Source: Bacteroidales bacterium
GTDB taxonomy: Bacteria; Bacteroidota; Bacteroidia; Bacteroidales; ML635J-15
NCBI GenBank assembly: GCA_028701945.1
Contig: JAQVPT010000089.1
Coordinates: 1 to 11,243 of the forward strand
Direction of reading: 5' to 3'
DNA: 11,243 nucleotides
Shown in pieces: positions 1-7,242 of this stretch. The notes under the pieces were generated by a model. That model had not been told where the DNA came from, searched no databases, and worked only from the letters and a program-made list of their open reading frames with translations. The position numbers were made by a program, and so were the translations under genes. Position 1 is the stretch's first letter. Each line of letters opens with the position of its first letter.

Positions 1-449
1 TAACAATGCCGACATCAGGAACGGAAGGTTTTAAGCTTGTTGAAAAAGGTGATTTTGTTATTAGTTTGCGTTCTTTTCAAGGCGGATTGGAATACTCAAA
101 CTATCGAGGACTTGTAAGTCCAGCATATACAGTGCTTTAGCCGAAAAGAATTATAAATGATGAATTTTATAAGCATTACTTCAAATCTTATGAATTAATT
201 GGACGTTTATCTGTCGCAGTCATTGGTATTAGAGACGGCAAACAAATAAGTTATGACGACTTTTGTACTGTCAAAATACCCTGTCCAGATATAGAAGAGC
301 AAACAGCTATATCAAAAGTACTGCAATCAGCCGACAAAGAAATTGATATTTTAAAGCAGAAAAAAAATTATCTAGAAGAGCAAAAAAAAGGATTGATGCA
401 GCAATTGTTGACTGGAAAAAAGAGGTTAGTTTTAAAAATTAATTTATAG
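1..449 (+). pseudogene. hsdS: HsdS, type I restriction specificity subunit, 3' part with internal amber stop
   Basis: HsdS gives a type I restriction-modification complex its DNA target specificity. The reading frame is entered from before the window (codons begin at base 3). The segment around SLRSFQGGLEYSNYRGLVSP is typical of the end of a target-recognition domain. After the stop the same frame continues for 102 codons: the rest of that domain, the conserved IPCPDIEEQ turn, and a C-terminal helix ending QKKGLMQQLLTGKKRL, which is the classic HsdS coiled-coil and tail. The frame is broken by TAG at 138-140, in AYTVL-stop-PKR, where family members usually have Lys or Arg. One base change from AAG would explain it. 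As written, the protein lacks its second conserved spacer and should not assemble normally. It could be a real pseudogene, a phase-variable or half-HsdS state, or a sequence error. Identity is secure; functional state is uncertain. Confidence 0.9.
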
Positions 450-452
450 TAA

Positions 453-481
453 TTTGGATTTTTATTTTTTTAATATATTTA
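453..481 (+). promoter_or_regulatory. Candidate Bacteroidota-type promoter after hsdS
   Basis: TTTG at 453-456 and TATATTTA at 474-481 are separated by 17 bases. This resembles the phylum's -33 TTTG and -7 TAnnTTTG pair, with A in place of the final G. Transcription would start roughly 10 bases before the ATG at 498. It could allow the accessory genes after hsdS to be expressed independently. The region is very AT-rich, so a chance match is possible. Confidence 0.35.
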
Positions 482-497
482 TTTAAAAACATACGAA

Positions 498-905
498 ATG
501 GAAACAGAAATCATTATTCACGAAATCGAAGATTTTAAAGATGAACACAGAGGTGGATATAGTGATTACTATATTGGCATAACGAAACATATAGACCAAA
601 GGTTGATTGAAAATAATGAAAACATAACAGAACATCTACAAAAAGGCGAATATACTAGCGGCAACCCTACATATAAAGCAGAATGTACTAACCGGGATGA
701 AGCAATTAAAATAGAGCAAATATTCCAAAATTTGGGAATGTTAAAACTTAATAAACGTTCACATGGAGTAGAAGAGTCTAAATTCATTTATTGTTACAAA
801 ATGACTGAAGATAATAAAAAATCAATTCTTCTTGAGAATTCGGATGATGCAAAAAAGATTAGAAAGACTATTAAAGATTTTAGAGATTTTAATGAAAGTA
901 AATAA
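498..905 (+). CDS. Small GIY-YIG-like protein, unknown function
   Basis: This 135-residue soluble protein shows a degenerate GIY-YIG nuclease pattern. DYYIGITKHIDQRL (residues 23-36) matches the YIG strand followed by the conserved Arg (R35). The helix around DEAIKIEQIF carries a Glu at about residue 73, where the catalytic Glu would sit, after a stretch around residues 59-65 that resembles the usual approach to that helix. The N-terminal GIY strand is not clear, so activity is uncertain. The C-terminal third is highly charged (Lys, Asp, Glu) and probably helical. It lies 48 bases after hsdS and 10 bases before the next gene, so it belongs with the cargo genes of the restriction locus. It may be a nuclease or nicking accessory factor. 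The family assignment is from motif reading only; the open reading frame itself is convincing. Confidence 0.6.
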   Translation: METEIIIHEIEDFKDEHRGGYSDYYIGITKHIDQRLIENNENITEHLQKGEYTSGNPTYKAECTNRDEAIKIEQIFQNLGMLKLNKRSHGVEESKFIYCYKMTEDNKKSILLENSDDAKKIRKTIKDFRDFNESK

Positions 906-915
906 ATTATAAAAA

Positions 916-1473
916 ATGGAACCTACTTGGACTGATATTATTCAGGCAATTGCAGCAATCATAGCTATTCCTGGTGCAATTACAGCATTTGTAATCCTTT
1001 TCTTAAAGGATAAGCAACAAGAGAGTCAAATTAATAAACTGACAAGAATTGTTAAAAGTCTAAATAAGTCAAATGCACAGGCTATGATGAGAGAGAAAAC
1101 CTCAAAAAGACCCTTTATTAGTTTATCATTTCAGCATATAAAAACTAACTTGGCTGGTGGAAATGTTCGCCTCGATATTATTAATAGTAATCCTATTTCT
1201 AATATAGTAACATATGATGCTAATGTTAAAAGCCTTGGCTTTAATAATTATTCAGTATTAACTGTTGGGAATTCTGGAAATCAGCAAATTATGGGGGTTC
1301 AGTTGAATTATTCTGGGAATATACCGACTCAAGGGGGTGTTATTTCAATAGATTATGTGACAGAAGAAGGTTTTGAGTATGTGCAAGAAATATATGTAGA
1401 TTTTGATACCTCTAGTAATACTTTTAACACAAGAGGATTACAGATTATACTAAAAGAAAACATGAAAGAGTAG
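916..1473 (+). CDS. Membrane-anchored protein with C-terminal beta-rich domain, unknown function
   Basis: I do not recognise this 185-residue protein by name. Residues about 8-31 (IIQAIAAIIAIPGAITAFVILFL) form one hydrophobic transmembrane segment close to the N-terminus. A Lys/Gln-rich stretch (about 32-60) follows and looks like a short coiled coil. The remainder (about 67-180) alternates hydrophobic and polar residues with many Asn, Gly and Thr, as in an immunoglobulin-like beta-sandwich. There is no cleavable signal peptide, so it is most likely an inner-membrane protein with its C-terminal domain in the cytoplasm or periplasm. It starts 10 bases after the preceding stop codon, which implies co-transcription. 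Proteins of this layout are common as undefined partners in defence islands, but no function can be read from the residues. Confidence 0.7.
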   Translation: MEPTWTDIIQAIAAIIAIPGAITAFVILFLKDKQQESQINKLTRIVKSLNKSNAQAMMREKTSKRPFISLSFQHIKTNLAGGNVRLDIINSNPISNIVTYDANVKSLGFNNYSVLTVGNSGNQQIMGVQLNYSGNIPTQGGVISIDYVTEEGFEYVQEIYVDFDTSSNTFNTRGLQIILKENMKE

Positions 1474-1499
1474 CTTATTTATTATAAAGATCTAAAGAT

Positions 1500-1732
1500 A
1501 TGGCAAAGAAAAATGAAAGACACGTAGTTCCGAACGAAGACGGTTGGAGCTCAAAAAAAGCTGGAGCAGAAAAAGCTTCTAAGAATTTCGAAACGAAAAA
1601 GGAAGCTGAACAATGTCCAGACAAAAATCTAAACAAGAAAGTTCAGAGTTAGTGATTCACCGAAAAGACGGGACTATCGAAAGAAAAGACAGTCATGGAA
1701 ATGATCCTTGTCCACCAAAAGATAAAAAATAA
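1500..1732 (+). pseudogene. DUF2188-family protein, frameshifted
   Basis: DUF2188 proteins are about 75-residue polypeptides that begin with a HVVP motif and end with SELVIHxKDG...DSHGNDPxPPK. Both halves are here but in different frames. The first frame (1500-1652) gives MAKKNERHVVPNEDGW and continues to ETKKEAEQ before drifting into unrelated residues and TAG. The second frame (from about 1613, ending TAA at 1730-1732) gives SSELVIHRKDGTIERKDSHG and then NDPCPPKDKK. The shift lies near 1607-1616 and corresponds to loss of one base relative to an intact gene. No slippery heptamer is obvious there, so programmed frameshifting is unlikely; mutation or sequence error is more likely. The second frame has its own ATG at 1613, so a 39-residue C-terminal fragment is possible. 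It starts 26 bases after the previous gene and ends 5 bases before the next. Confidence 0.8.
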
Positions 1733-1742
1733 GTATTATGAA
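1725..1742 (+). repeat. 18-bp direct repeat, copy 1
   Basis: AAAAATAAGTATTATGAA at 1725-1742 matches AAAAACAAGTATTATGAA at 3167-3184 in 17 of 18 bases. Each copy ends with the start codon and second codon onset of the next gene, DUF3800 here and hsdR there. Confidence 0.75.
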
Positions 1743-2406
1743 TAAAACCTTTAATTTTTATTGCGACGAAAGTACTCATTTATTGAGTGATAACGAACCA
1801 TATATGATTATCGCATACGTAAGCTGTGCATACAATCAGTTAGATCAGCACAAAGCTCATTTAAAAATGCTTAAAGCTAAGCATAAAATCAAAGGCGAGT
1901 TAAAATGGTCAAACGTGTCAGATAGTAAGTATTCATATTACGCAGAAGTTATTGATTACTTTTTTGCTACTGATTTAAACTTTAGAGCGGTAATTGTTGA
2001 CAAGTCAAAAATAGATGAAGACAGAAAAGAATTTACATTCAATGATTTTTATTATAGAATGTATTACCAGTTGCTTCATCATAAAATAAATTTAGAATAT
2101 AACTATAATATATATCTTGATATAAAAGACACAATTAGTTACAAAAAGCTTGAAAAGCTAAAAGAAATACTAAAGTGGAATGCATCCATAAGGAATTTTC
2201 AGTTCATTAAATCATATGAGAGTTCATTTATGCAATTAACAGATTTGATAATGGGTGCTATAAACTATGAGCTAAGAGGTAAAAATACGGTGATATCAAA
2301 AATGAAAATTATAGATAAGATTAAAAGCCACTGTAACTTCTCCCTCAATAAAACTACACCAAAATATTATGATAAGTTTAATTTATTTTTTATAGATCTT
2401 AAATAG
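1738..2406 (+). CDS. DUF3800 domain protein (RNase H-like fold)
   Basis: The 222-residue product has the hallmarks of the DUF3800 family. FYCDES sits at the N-terminus (D10), followed by a GELKWS segment around residues 53-58, a strand with YLDIKD (D128), and a C-terminal MQLTDLIMGAINYELRG helix (D169). These Asp residues are placed like the acidic metal-binding centre of RNase H-fold enzymes, so a nuclease role is plausible but unproven for the family. Its length is normal and there is no signal peptide or membrane segment, so it should be cytosolic. It begins 5 bases after the DUF2188 remnant and ends 5 bases before the next gene, implying tight co-expression with the BECR-like protein downstream. 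DUF3800 genes are frequently found in restriction and other defence neighbourhoods. The ATG at 1738 is chosen because FYCDES follows immediately. Confidence 0.85.
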   Translation: MNKTFNFYCDESTHLLSDNEPYMIIAYVSCAYNQLDQHKAHLKMLKAKHKIKGELKWSNVSDSKYSYYAEVIDYFFATDLNFRAVIVDKSKIDEDRKEFTFNDFYYRMYYQLLHHKINLEYNYNIYLDIKDTISYKKLEKLKEILKWNASIRNFQFIKSYESSFMQLTDLIMGAINYELRGKNTVISKMKIIDKIKSHCNFSLNKTTPKYYDKFNLFFIDLK

Positions 2407-2411
2407 AAGCA

Positions 2412-2939
2412 ATGCCACTTAATCTTTTAAAAAAATACCCCGAGCTTTTAGAATTATCCCACTATAGTGAGATTCAAAGAACTATATCATTAAGAAAAGT
2501 ATTTGACAGAGACATTACAAATAATAATAATTTCAAATTCAGAACAAAAACAATAAGACCTGTAAAAAAAGAAGGTCTTGATTCTATGGACGTTCTTTTC
2601 GATCATTTAACCAAGAAAACTATAATAGATGACGAAGGTAAAAAAAGAAGAAATGTTTTTGAAATAGATCGGTCACGAAGATTACACTGGATAAAGCATC
2701 ACATAGCAGAAATTGAGTCTGATATTTTAAAAATATTCAGTTATGAAGATCGTACCAAAGATAGAGGTAGTGTTGTTAGAACATACATTTACGACACTAA
2801 AGAAAATCATGTAATTATTCTTGAACCCCAGAGAAGCGAATTGGATTATTACTTAATTTCTGCTTATTATTTGAATGAGCCAGGTGGCGAAAAACAAATT
2901 AAGAATAAATATAAAAAGAGATTAGATGAAGTGTATTAA
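2412..2939 (+). CDS. Putative BECR-fold (barnase/EndoU/colicin E5-like) RNase, possible toxin
   Basis: This 175-residue protein is basic in its N-terminal half. The C-terminal part contains RSRRLHWIKHHI (about residues 87-98), an alternating strand region with TYIYDTKENHVIILEP, and YYLISAYYLNEP (about 146-157) followed by a Lys-rich tail. The pattern of an Arg/His-containing helix, then strands, then a y-h-L-x-(T/S)AY strand recalls the PBECR and related phage-type BECR nucleases. A ribonuclease or toxin role is therefore a reasonable guess, made from pattern memory rather than alignment. It starts 5 bases after the DUF3800 gene, so the two form a pair that could be toxin and partner. A strong hairpin begins 8 bases after the stop codon. 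The open reading frame is clear; the function is tentative. Confidence 0.65.
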   Translation: MPLNLLKKYPELLELSHYSEIQRTISLRKVFDRDITNNNNFKFRTKTIRPVKKEGLDSMDVLFDHLTKKTIIDDEGKKRRNVFEIDRSRRLHWIKHHIAEIESDILKIFSYEDRTKDRGSVVRTYIYDTKENHVIILEPQRSELDYYLISAYYLNEPGGEKQIKNKYKKRLDEVY

Positions 2940-2946
2940 AACCGCA

Positions 2947-2978
2947 AATCCCGGTAATCTTCAAGGATTATCGGGATT
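2947..2978 (+). terminator. Stable hairpin after the BECR-like gene, possible terminator
   Basis: AATCCCGGTAATC (2947-2959) pairs with GATTATCGGGATT (2966-2978) across a 6-base loop: 13 pairs including one G-U. It starts 8 bases after the stop codon at 2937-2939. The run after the stem is CGAAACTCCTTTC, not a proper T-tract, so termination would be weak. It could instead protect the 3' end of the upstream transcript. Confidence 0.5.
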
Positions 2979-3041
2979 CGAAACTCCTTTCTCCTATTGT
3001 GGTAGAATGAGCAATACAAAAGTAGAGTATAATATAGTCCC

Positions 3042-3065
3042 AAAACATGATAATTGTCATGTTTT
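3042..3065. terminator. Hairpin with flanking A and T runs, weak bidirectional terminator
   Basis: AAAACATGA (3042-3050) and TCATGTTTT (3057-3065) are perfect 9-base complements around the loop TAATTG. A on the left and T on the right give a short U-tract in either direction. It lies in the 240-base gap before hsdR, together with the hairpin at 2947-2978. The stem is AT-rich, so efficiency is doubtful. Confidence 0.4.
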
Positions 3066-3166
3066 AAACTTGAACAATTCTAAACTAAGTCTAAAGAACA
3101 TTGATAATTACTACAAAGTTAGCAAATATCAAACCGAAAAGCAAATGTTTTATTGTTGCGCTAAGT

Positions 3167-3184
3167 AAAAACAAGTATTATGAA
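3167..3184 (+). repeat. 18-bp direct repeat, copy 2
   Basis: AAAAACAAGTATTATGAA at 3167-3184 is the second copy of the repeat at 1725-1742, 1442 bases downstream, with one mismatch. It contains the hsdR start codon. Confidence 0.75.
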
Positions 3185-6100
3185 CACACCATCATTCAAA
3201 GAAGATCATATTTCGCAAATTCCGGCACTTCAAATGCTGATTAATATGGGTTACACTTATTTGCCCCCAGAAGATGCGTTAAAAGCGAGGTTCAGCAAAA
3301 CTAGCAATGTGTTACTTGAGGATGTATTACGTGTGCAATTGAACAGAATTAACAGTATTAAAGTATCATCTTCACGCACAGGCATTTTTAGCGATAGTAA
3401 CATTGAAGCTGGAATTCGAGCATTAAAAGAAATACCAATGGTTGACGGATACATTTCAGCTGCAGAAGCTGTATATAATCTGCTTACCCTAGGCAAGGCT
3501 TTTGAACAAAGTATTGATGGAGATAAAAAAAGCTTTACTTTACAATATATTGATTGGCAGAATCCTAAAAACAATGTATATCATGTTACTGAAGAATATA
3601 ATGTAATGCGTACAGGAAGCAAGGATCACTACAGACCGGATATTGTGATTTTTGTAAACGGCATTCCATTTAGTATTATTGAGTGTAAGCGACCAGACAT
3701 GAAGGAGCCAATACAGCAAGCTGTTTCGCAACACTTGCGAAATCAGCATGAAGATGGGATAAGGTCATTATACATATATGCACAAAGCATTTTAAGTATT
3801 GCTACTAATCATGCTAGCTTTGCAACTATTGGAACACCGGAAAAGTTCTGGTCTCATTGGGAAGAAAAATTCAAAAACAAAGAGAAAGAACAGGAATATA
3901 ATAATTGTCTTATAAATTTAAAAAACAGTAAACTGAAGGATGACATTAAAGATTCATTGTTTGGCGACAGATTTAAGTACGTGCGAAGCTATTTCGATTC
4001 TTTAGAAAAAGATTCAATTGAAGTAGTTGAGCAAGATATTTATTTATATGGCTTGTGTAATCCAGAAAGATTACTTGATTTTACACATAATTTTATTGTT
4101 TTTGATAATGGACAAAAGAAAATAGCCAGATATCAGCAATATTTTGCCATAAAAAAAGCAATGGCGCAGATTACTAAAATCGAGCAAGGAAAAAGAAAAG
4201 GTGGGGTAATATGGCATACACAAGGCTCGGGAAAGTCATTAACAATGGTGATGCTTGCTCAGGCTATTGCCATAGAAAAAAGCATTCTGAATCCAAAAAT
4301 CATCTTGGTAACTGACAGAACTGATTTGGATGAACAAATAACAGGAACATTTATTAAGTGTGGGATTACTGTAAATAATGCGTCCACTGGTCAGTCCTTG
4401 GTTGATTTATTAAATAGTAAAAGTGATGCAGTTATTACGACAATTATCAATAAATTTGAAACTGCGGTAAAGAGATTATCAAAACCTATCGAAAGCCACA
4501 ATATTTTTGTATTAGTTGATGAAGGGCACAGAACCCAACATGGAACCTTCAATATCGAAATGCAGAAAACACTACCAAATGCATGTTTTATTGCATTTAC
4601 AGGAACGCCTTTATTCAAAAAGGACAAAAGTACTTTAGTTAAATTTGGAACACTTATAGACGACTATACTGTTGATAAAGCTGTGAAAGATAAAGCTGTT
4701 GTTCCGTTATTGTATGAGGGTAGGCATGCATATCAAAAAGTAAACGAAACCGCATTGGATAACTTTTTCACATTGGTTTCAGAGCCTTTAAATAAATATG
4801 AAAAAGCTGACCTTAAAAAGAAATTCTCAAGAGCTGACCAATTGAATATTGCAGAACAAAAGATATATGCAATATGTTGGGATATTACCAAACATTTTCA
4901 AAATAATTTCCAGGGAACACCTTTTAAAGGGCAGTTGGTCTCACAGACGAAAGAATCAGCAATCAAATACAAGAATTTTCTAGATGAAATAGGATTGGTA
5001 ACCAGTGAGGTTATTATTTCACCTCCTGACGACAGAGAAGGCGAAGAAACTGCTTATGGAGAAACATCAGACAAAGTAAATCGGTTTTGGAAAATGATGA
5101 TGGATGAGCATGGTACACCAAAAAAGTATCAGAAGAATATTGTCAATCGATTTACAAATGCAGATCAGCCTGAAATTATTATAGTGGTAGATAAATTACT
5201 CACCGGATTTGATGCTCCCAGAAATACGGTACTTTATTTAACAAGAAAGCTACAGGGACATTCGCTTCTTCAAGCAATTGCAAGAGTAAACCGCATTTAT
5301 CCTGATAAGGATTATGGCTATATTATTGATTATTATGGAGTGCTTGGTGCTTTAGACGAAGCATTGGAAATATATTCTACTTTTGATGATTTTGATAAAG
5401 ATGATTTGGATGGAACATTTACAAATATCAATGAGGAAATAAAAAAACTTCCACAAAGGCACTCAGACTTATGGGATATTTTCAAAACCATCCAAAACAA
5501 AAAGGATGCAGAAGCATACCAGATATTATTGCGTGATGAAGCTATAAGGGTTGTGTTTTATGATAAACTTTCTGCATTTGCAAGAATATTAAAACTCGCA
5601 CTTTCTTCTATTGATTTTCACAAAAACACTGAACAGAAAGCAATTGACAGATATAAAGAAGATTTAGCTTTTTTTATGAAATTAAGGTCAGCTGTTATTC
5701 AAAGATATTCTGATGCCGTCGATTACAAGAAATATGAAGGACAGATTCAGAAACTCATAGACACCCATGTACAGACAGATAAAGTTGAACCGATTACTGA
5801 ATTGGTAAATATCTTTGAAAAAGAGGCATTTGAAAAGGAAGTAGAAAAAACAATTGGTGAAGCTGCGAAAGCAGACAAGATAGCGTCTAGAACAGCGAAG
5901 CATATTACTGAAAAATTAGGGGAAGATCCAGCTTTTTATAAAAAGTTTTCAGAAATGCTTAAAGAGACAATTAAAGATTATGAAGAGAAGAGGATTAATG
6001 AAACTCAGTATCTGAAGAAAGTTAATGAAATCATGGAAAAAGTTCTTTCAAGGACAGATTCTGATATCCCAGAAGTTTTAGAGAACAATGATGTGGCAAA

Positions 6101-6392
6101 GGCTTTTTATGGCATAGTTTCGGAGCACTTAAAAGAGAATTTTCAGGATGACATGTTAACGAAAAGCATTTCTGCTGAAATCGCACTAAAAGTGGATGAA
6201 ATAATAACGAATTTAAATGTAATAGACTGGCAGAAACCTGGAAGCGATATTCCCAAAAGAATGATTCTTATGATTGGAGATTACATTATTGATGAAGTAA
6301 GAGACAAGTATAACATAAGCATGTCTTTTGAAAAAATTGATAATATTTCTGAACAATTGGTTGATGTTGCTAAAATCAGATATAAGTCATGA
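3180..6392 (+). CDS. hsdR: HsdR, type I restriction enzyme endonuclease/translocase subunit
   Basis: HsdR is the motor and nuclease of the type I restriction complex: it translocates DNA using ATP and cuts unmodified DNA away from the recognition site. At 1070 residues it has full family length. The N-terminal PD-(D/E)xK nuclease shows D154 in YRPDIVIF and E168-x-K170 in IIECKRP. The superfamily 2 helicase core follows: Walker A HTQGSGKS (346-353), DEAD-box variant VDEGHR (446-451), motif III TGTP (474-477), LLTGFDAP (673-680) and motif VI QAIARVNR (698-705). The last 300 or so residues are helical and charged, as expected for the HsdM/HsdS-binding region. All key residues are present, so this subunit looks functional. 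It is preceded by a 240-base gap with two hairpins and overlaps the next gene by ATGA. Confidence 0.97.
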   Translation: MNTPSFKEDHISQIPALQMLINMGYTYLPPEDALKARFSKTSNVLLEDVLRVQLNRINSIKVSSSRTGIFSDSNIEAGIRALKEIPMVDGYISAAEAVYNLLTLGKAFEQSIDGDKKSFTLQYIDWQNPKNNVYHVTEEYNVMRTGSKDHYRPDIVIFVNGIPFSIIECKRPDMKEPIQQAVSQHLRNQHEDGIRSLYIYAQSILSIATNHASFATIGTPEKFWSHWEEKFKNKEKEQEYNNCLINLKNSKLKDDIKDSLFGDRFKYVRSYFDSLEKDSIEVVEQDIYLYGLCNPERLLDFTHNFIVFDNGQKKIARYQQYFAIKKAMAQITKIEQGKRKGGVIWHTQGSGKSLTMVMLAQAIAIEKSILNPKIILVTDRTDLDEQITGTFIKCGITVNNASTGQSLVDLLNSKSDAVITTIINKFETAVKRLSKPIESHNIFVLVDEGHRTQHGTFNIEMQKTLPNACFIAFTGTPLFKKDKSTLVKFGTLIDDYTVDKAVKDKAVVPLLYEGRHAYQKVNETALDNFFTLVSEPLNKYEKADLKKKFSRADQLNIAEQKIYAICWDITKHFQNNFQGTPFKGQLVSQTKESAIKYKNFLDEIGLVTSEVIISPPDDREGEETAYGETSDKVNRFWKMMMDEHGTPKKYQKNIVNRFTNADQPEIIIVVDKLLTGFDAPRNTVLYLTRKLQGHSLLQAIARVNRIYPDKDYGYIIDYYGVLGALDEALEIYSTFDDFDKDDLDGTFTNINEEIKKLPQRHSDLWDIFKTIQNKKDAEAYQILLRDEAIRVVFYDKLSAFARILKLALSSIDFHKNTEQKAIDRYKEDLAFFMKLRSAVIQRYSDAVDYKKYEGQIQKLIDTHVQTDKVEPITELVNIFEKEAFEKEVEKTIGEAAKADKIASRTAKHITEKLGEDPAFYKKFSEMLKETIKDYEEKRINETQYLKKVNEIMEKVLSRTDSDIPEVLENNDVAKAFYGIVSEHLKENFQDDMLTKSISAEIALKVDEIITNLNVIDWQKPGSDIPKRMILMIGDYIIDEVRDKYNISMSFEKIDNISEQLVDVAKIRYKS

Positions 6393-7084
6393 CAGAGTCT
6401 GTACAATTTGGGTCAAAAATAATTAATTTCCAAGTTTGTTTTTCAAATCGAAAAACACTAGGAATAACTATTACGCCAGATATGGATGTGCTTGTTAAAG
6501 CTCCTGATGAAACTTCAATAGAAAAAATAAAAGAAAAAGTTATCAAGAAAGCTCCCTGGATAATTAAGCAACAAAATTACTTCCTTGGCTTTTTCCCAAA
6601 AGCCCCAGAACGACAGTATGTTAGTGGTGAAACACATTTGTATCTTGGTAGACAATACAGGTTAAAAATAACTGATTCTAAAAAGAATGAAGTCAAATAC
6701 AAAGGTAGGTTTATTGAAATATGCACTTTAAAAAAAGAAAAAGCTGGTTCGCTTTTAAATAAATGGTATAAAGAAAGGGCAAAAATAAAATTTGGGGAGC
6801 TTGCAGAACCATTGATAGAGAGGTTTAAGAAGTACAATGTGGAGCCTAAATCACTTTACGTTCAAGAAATGAATAGTAGATGGGGAAGCTGCACCTCAAA
6901 GGGAAAAATCATATTAAATCCGGAGTTGATAAAAGCCCCTAGGCCTTGTATAGAATATGTTATTGTACATGAATTATGTCACTTAGTGCATCCAAACCAC
7001 AATCAGAAATTTATAGAACTACAGCAAAAAGAAATGCCGGATTGGCAAAAATGGAAAGAAAAATTGGAAAAACTGATGGCTTGA
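6389..7084 (+). CDS. YgjP/SprT-like (DUF45) zinc metalloprotease
   Basis: This 231-residue protein belongs to the YgjP-like DUF45 metallopeptidase family. The N-terminal half is a beta-rich region with RKTLGITITPD. The signature RWGSCTSKGKIILNPELI (about residues 164-181) precedes the zinc site HELCH (194-198) with a third ligand in HPNH (H204); E195 would be the catalytic base. No secretion signal is present, so it acts in the cytoplasm. Its ATG overlaps the hsdR stop codon in ATGA, which implies translational coupling. Such proteases are recurrently encoded next to hsdR and may control HsdR stability or process the complex, as ClpXP does for E. coli HsdR; that role is inference. The catalytic residues are intact and the length is normal. 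Confidence 0.92.
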   Translation: MTESVQFGSKIINFQVCFSNRKTLGITITPDMDVLVKAPDETSIEKIKEKVIKKAPWIIKQQNYFLGFFPKAPERQYVSGETHLYLGRQYRLKITDSKKNEVKYKGRFIEICTLKKEKAGSLLNKWYKERAKIKFGELAEPLIERFKKYNVEPKSLYVQEMNSRWGSCTSKGKIILNPELIKAPRPCIEYVIVHELCHLVHPNHNQKFIELQQKEMPDWQKWKEKLEKLMA

Positions 7085-7242
7085 AAAACTTAACATGTAT
7101 TAATATGAAATAGAGATACGTGTTTTACAAAGTTAATGAAGAATTTGATAAGAATAAATCTTAAACTAATCGAAGGACTATTTCTTGGGCAAAACGAGTA
7201 AACGCCTCAGTATTAAATAGGTTAATCAAAAAAACAAATAAT

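Noticed and set aside
1607..1616. Programmed frameshift in the DUF2188 gene
   Set aside because: No slippery heptamer or following stem is seen at the shift point, so mutation or sequence error is simpler.
2926..3168. 80-codon ORF overlapping the end of the BECR-like gene
   Set aside because: It contains both hairpins (2947-2978 and 3042-3065), has five Cys residues in an odd composition, shows no family resemblance, and overlaps the upstream gene by 14 bases. The stretch fits an intergenic region better.
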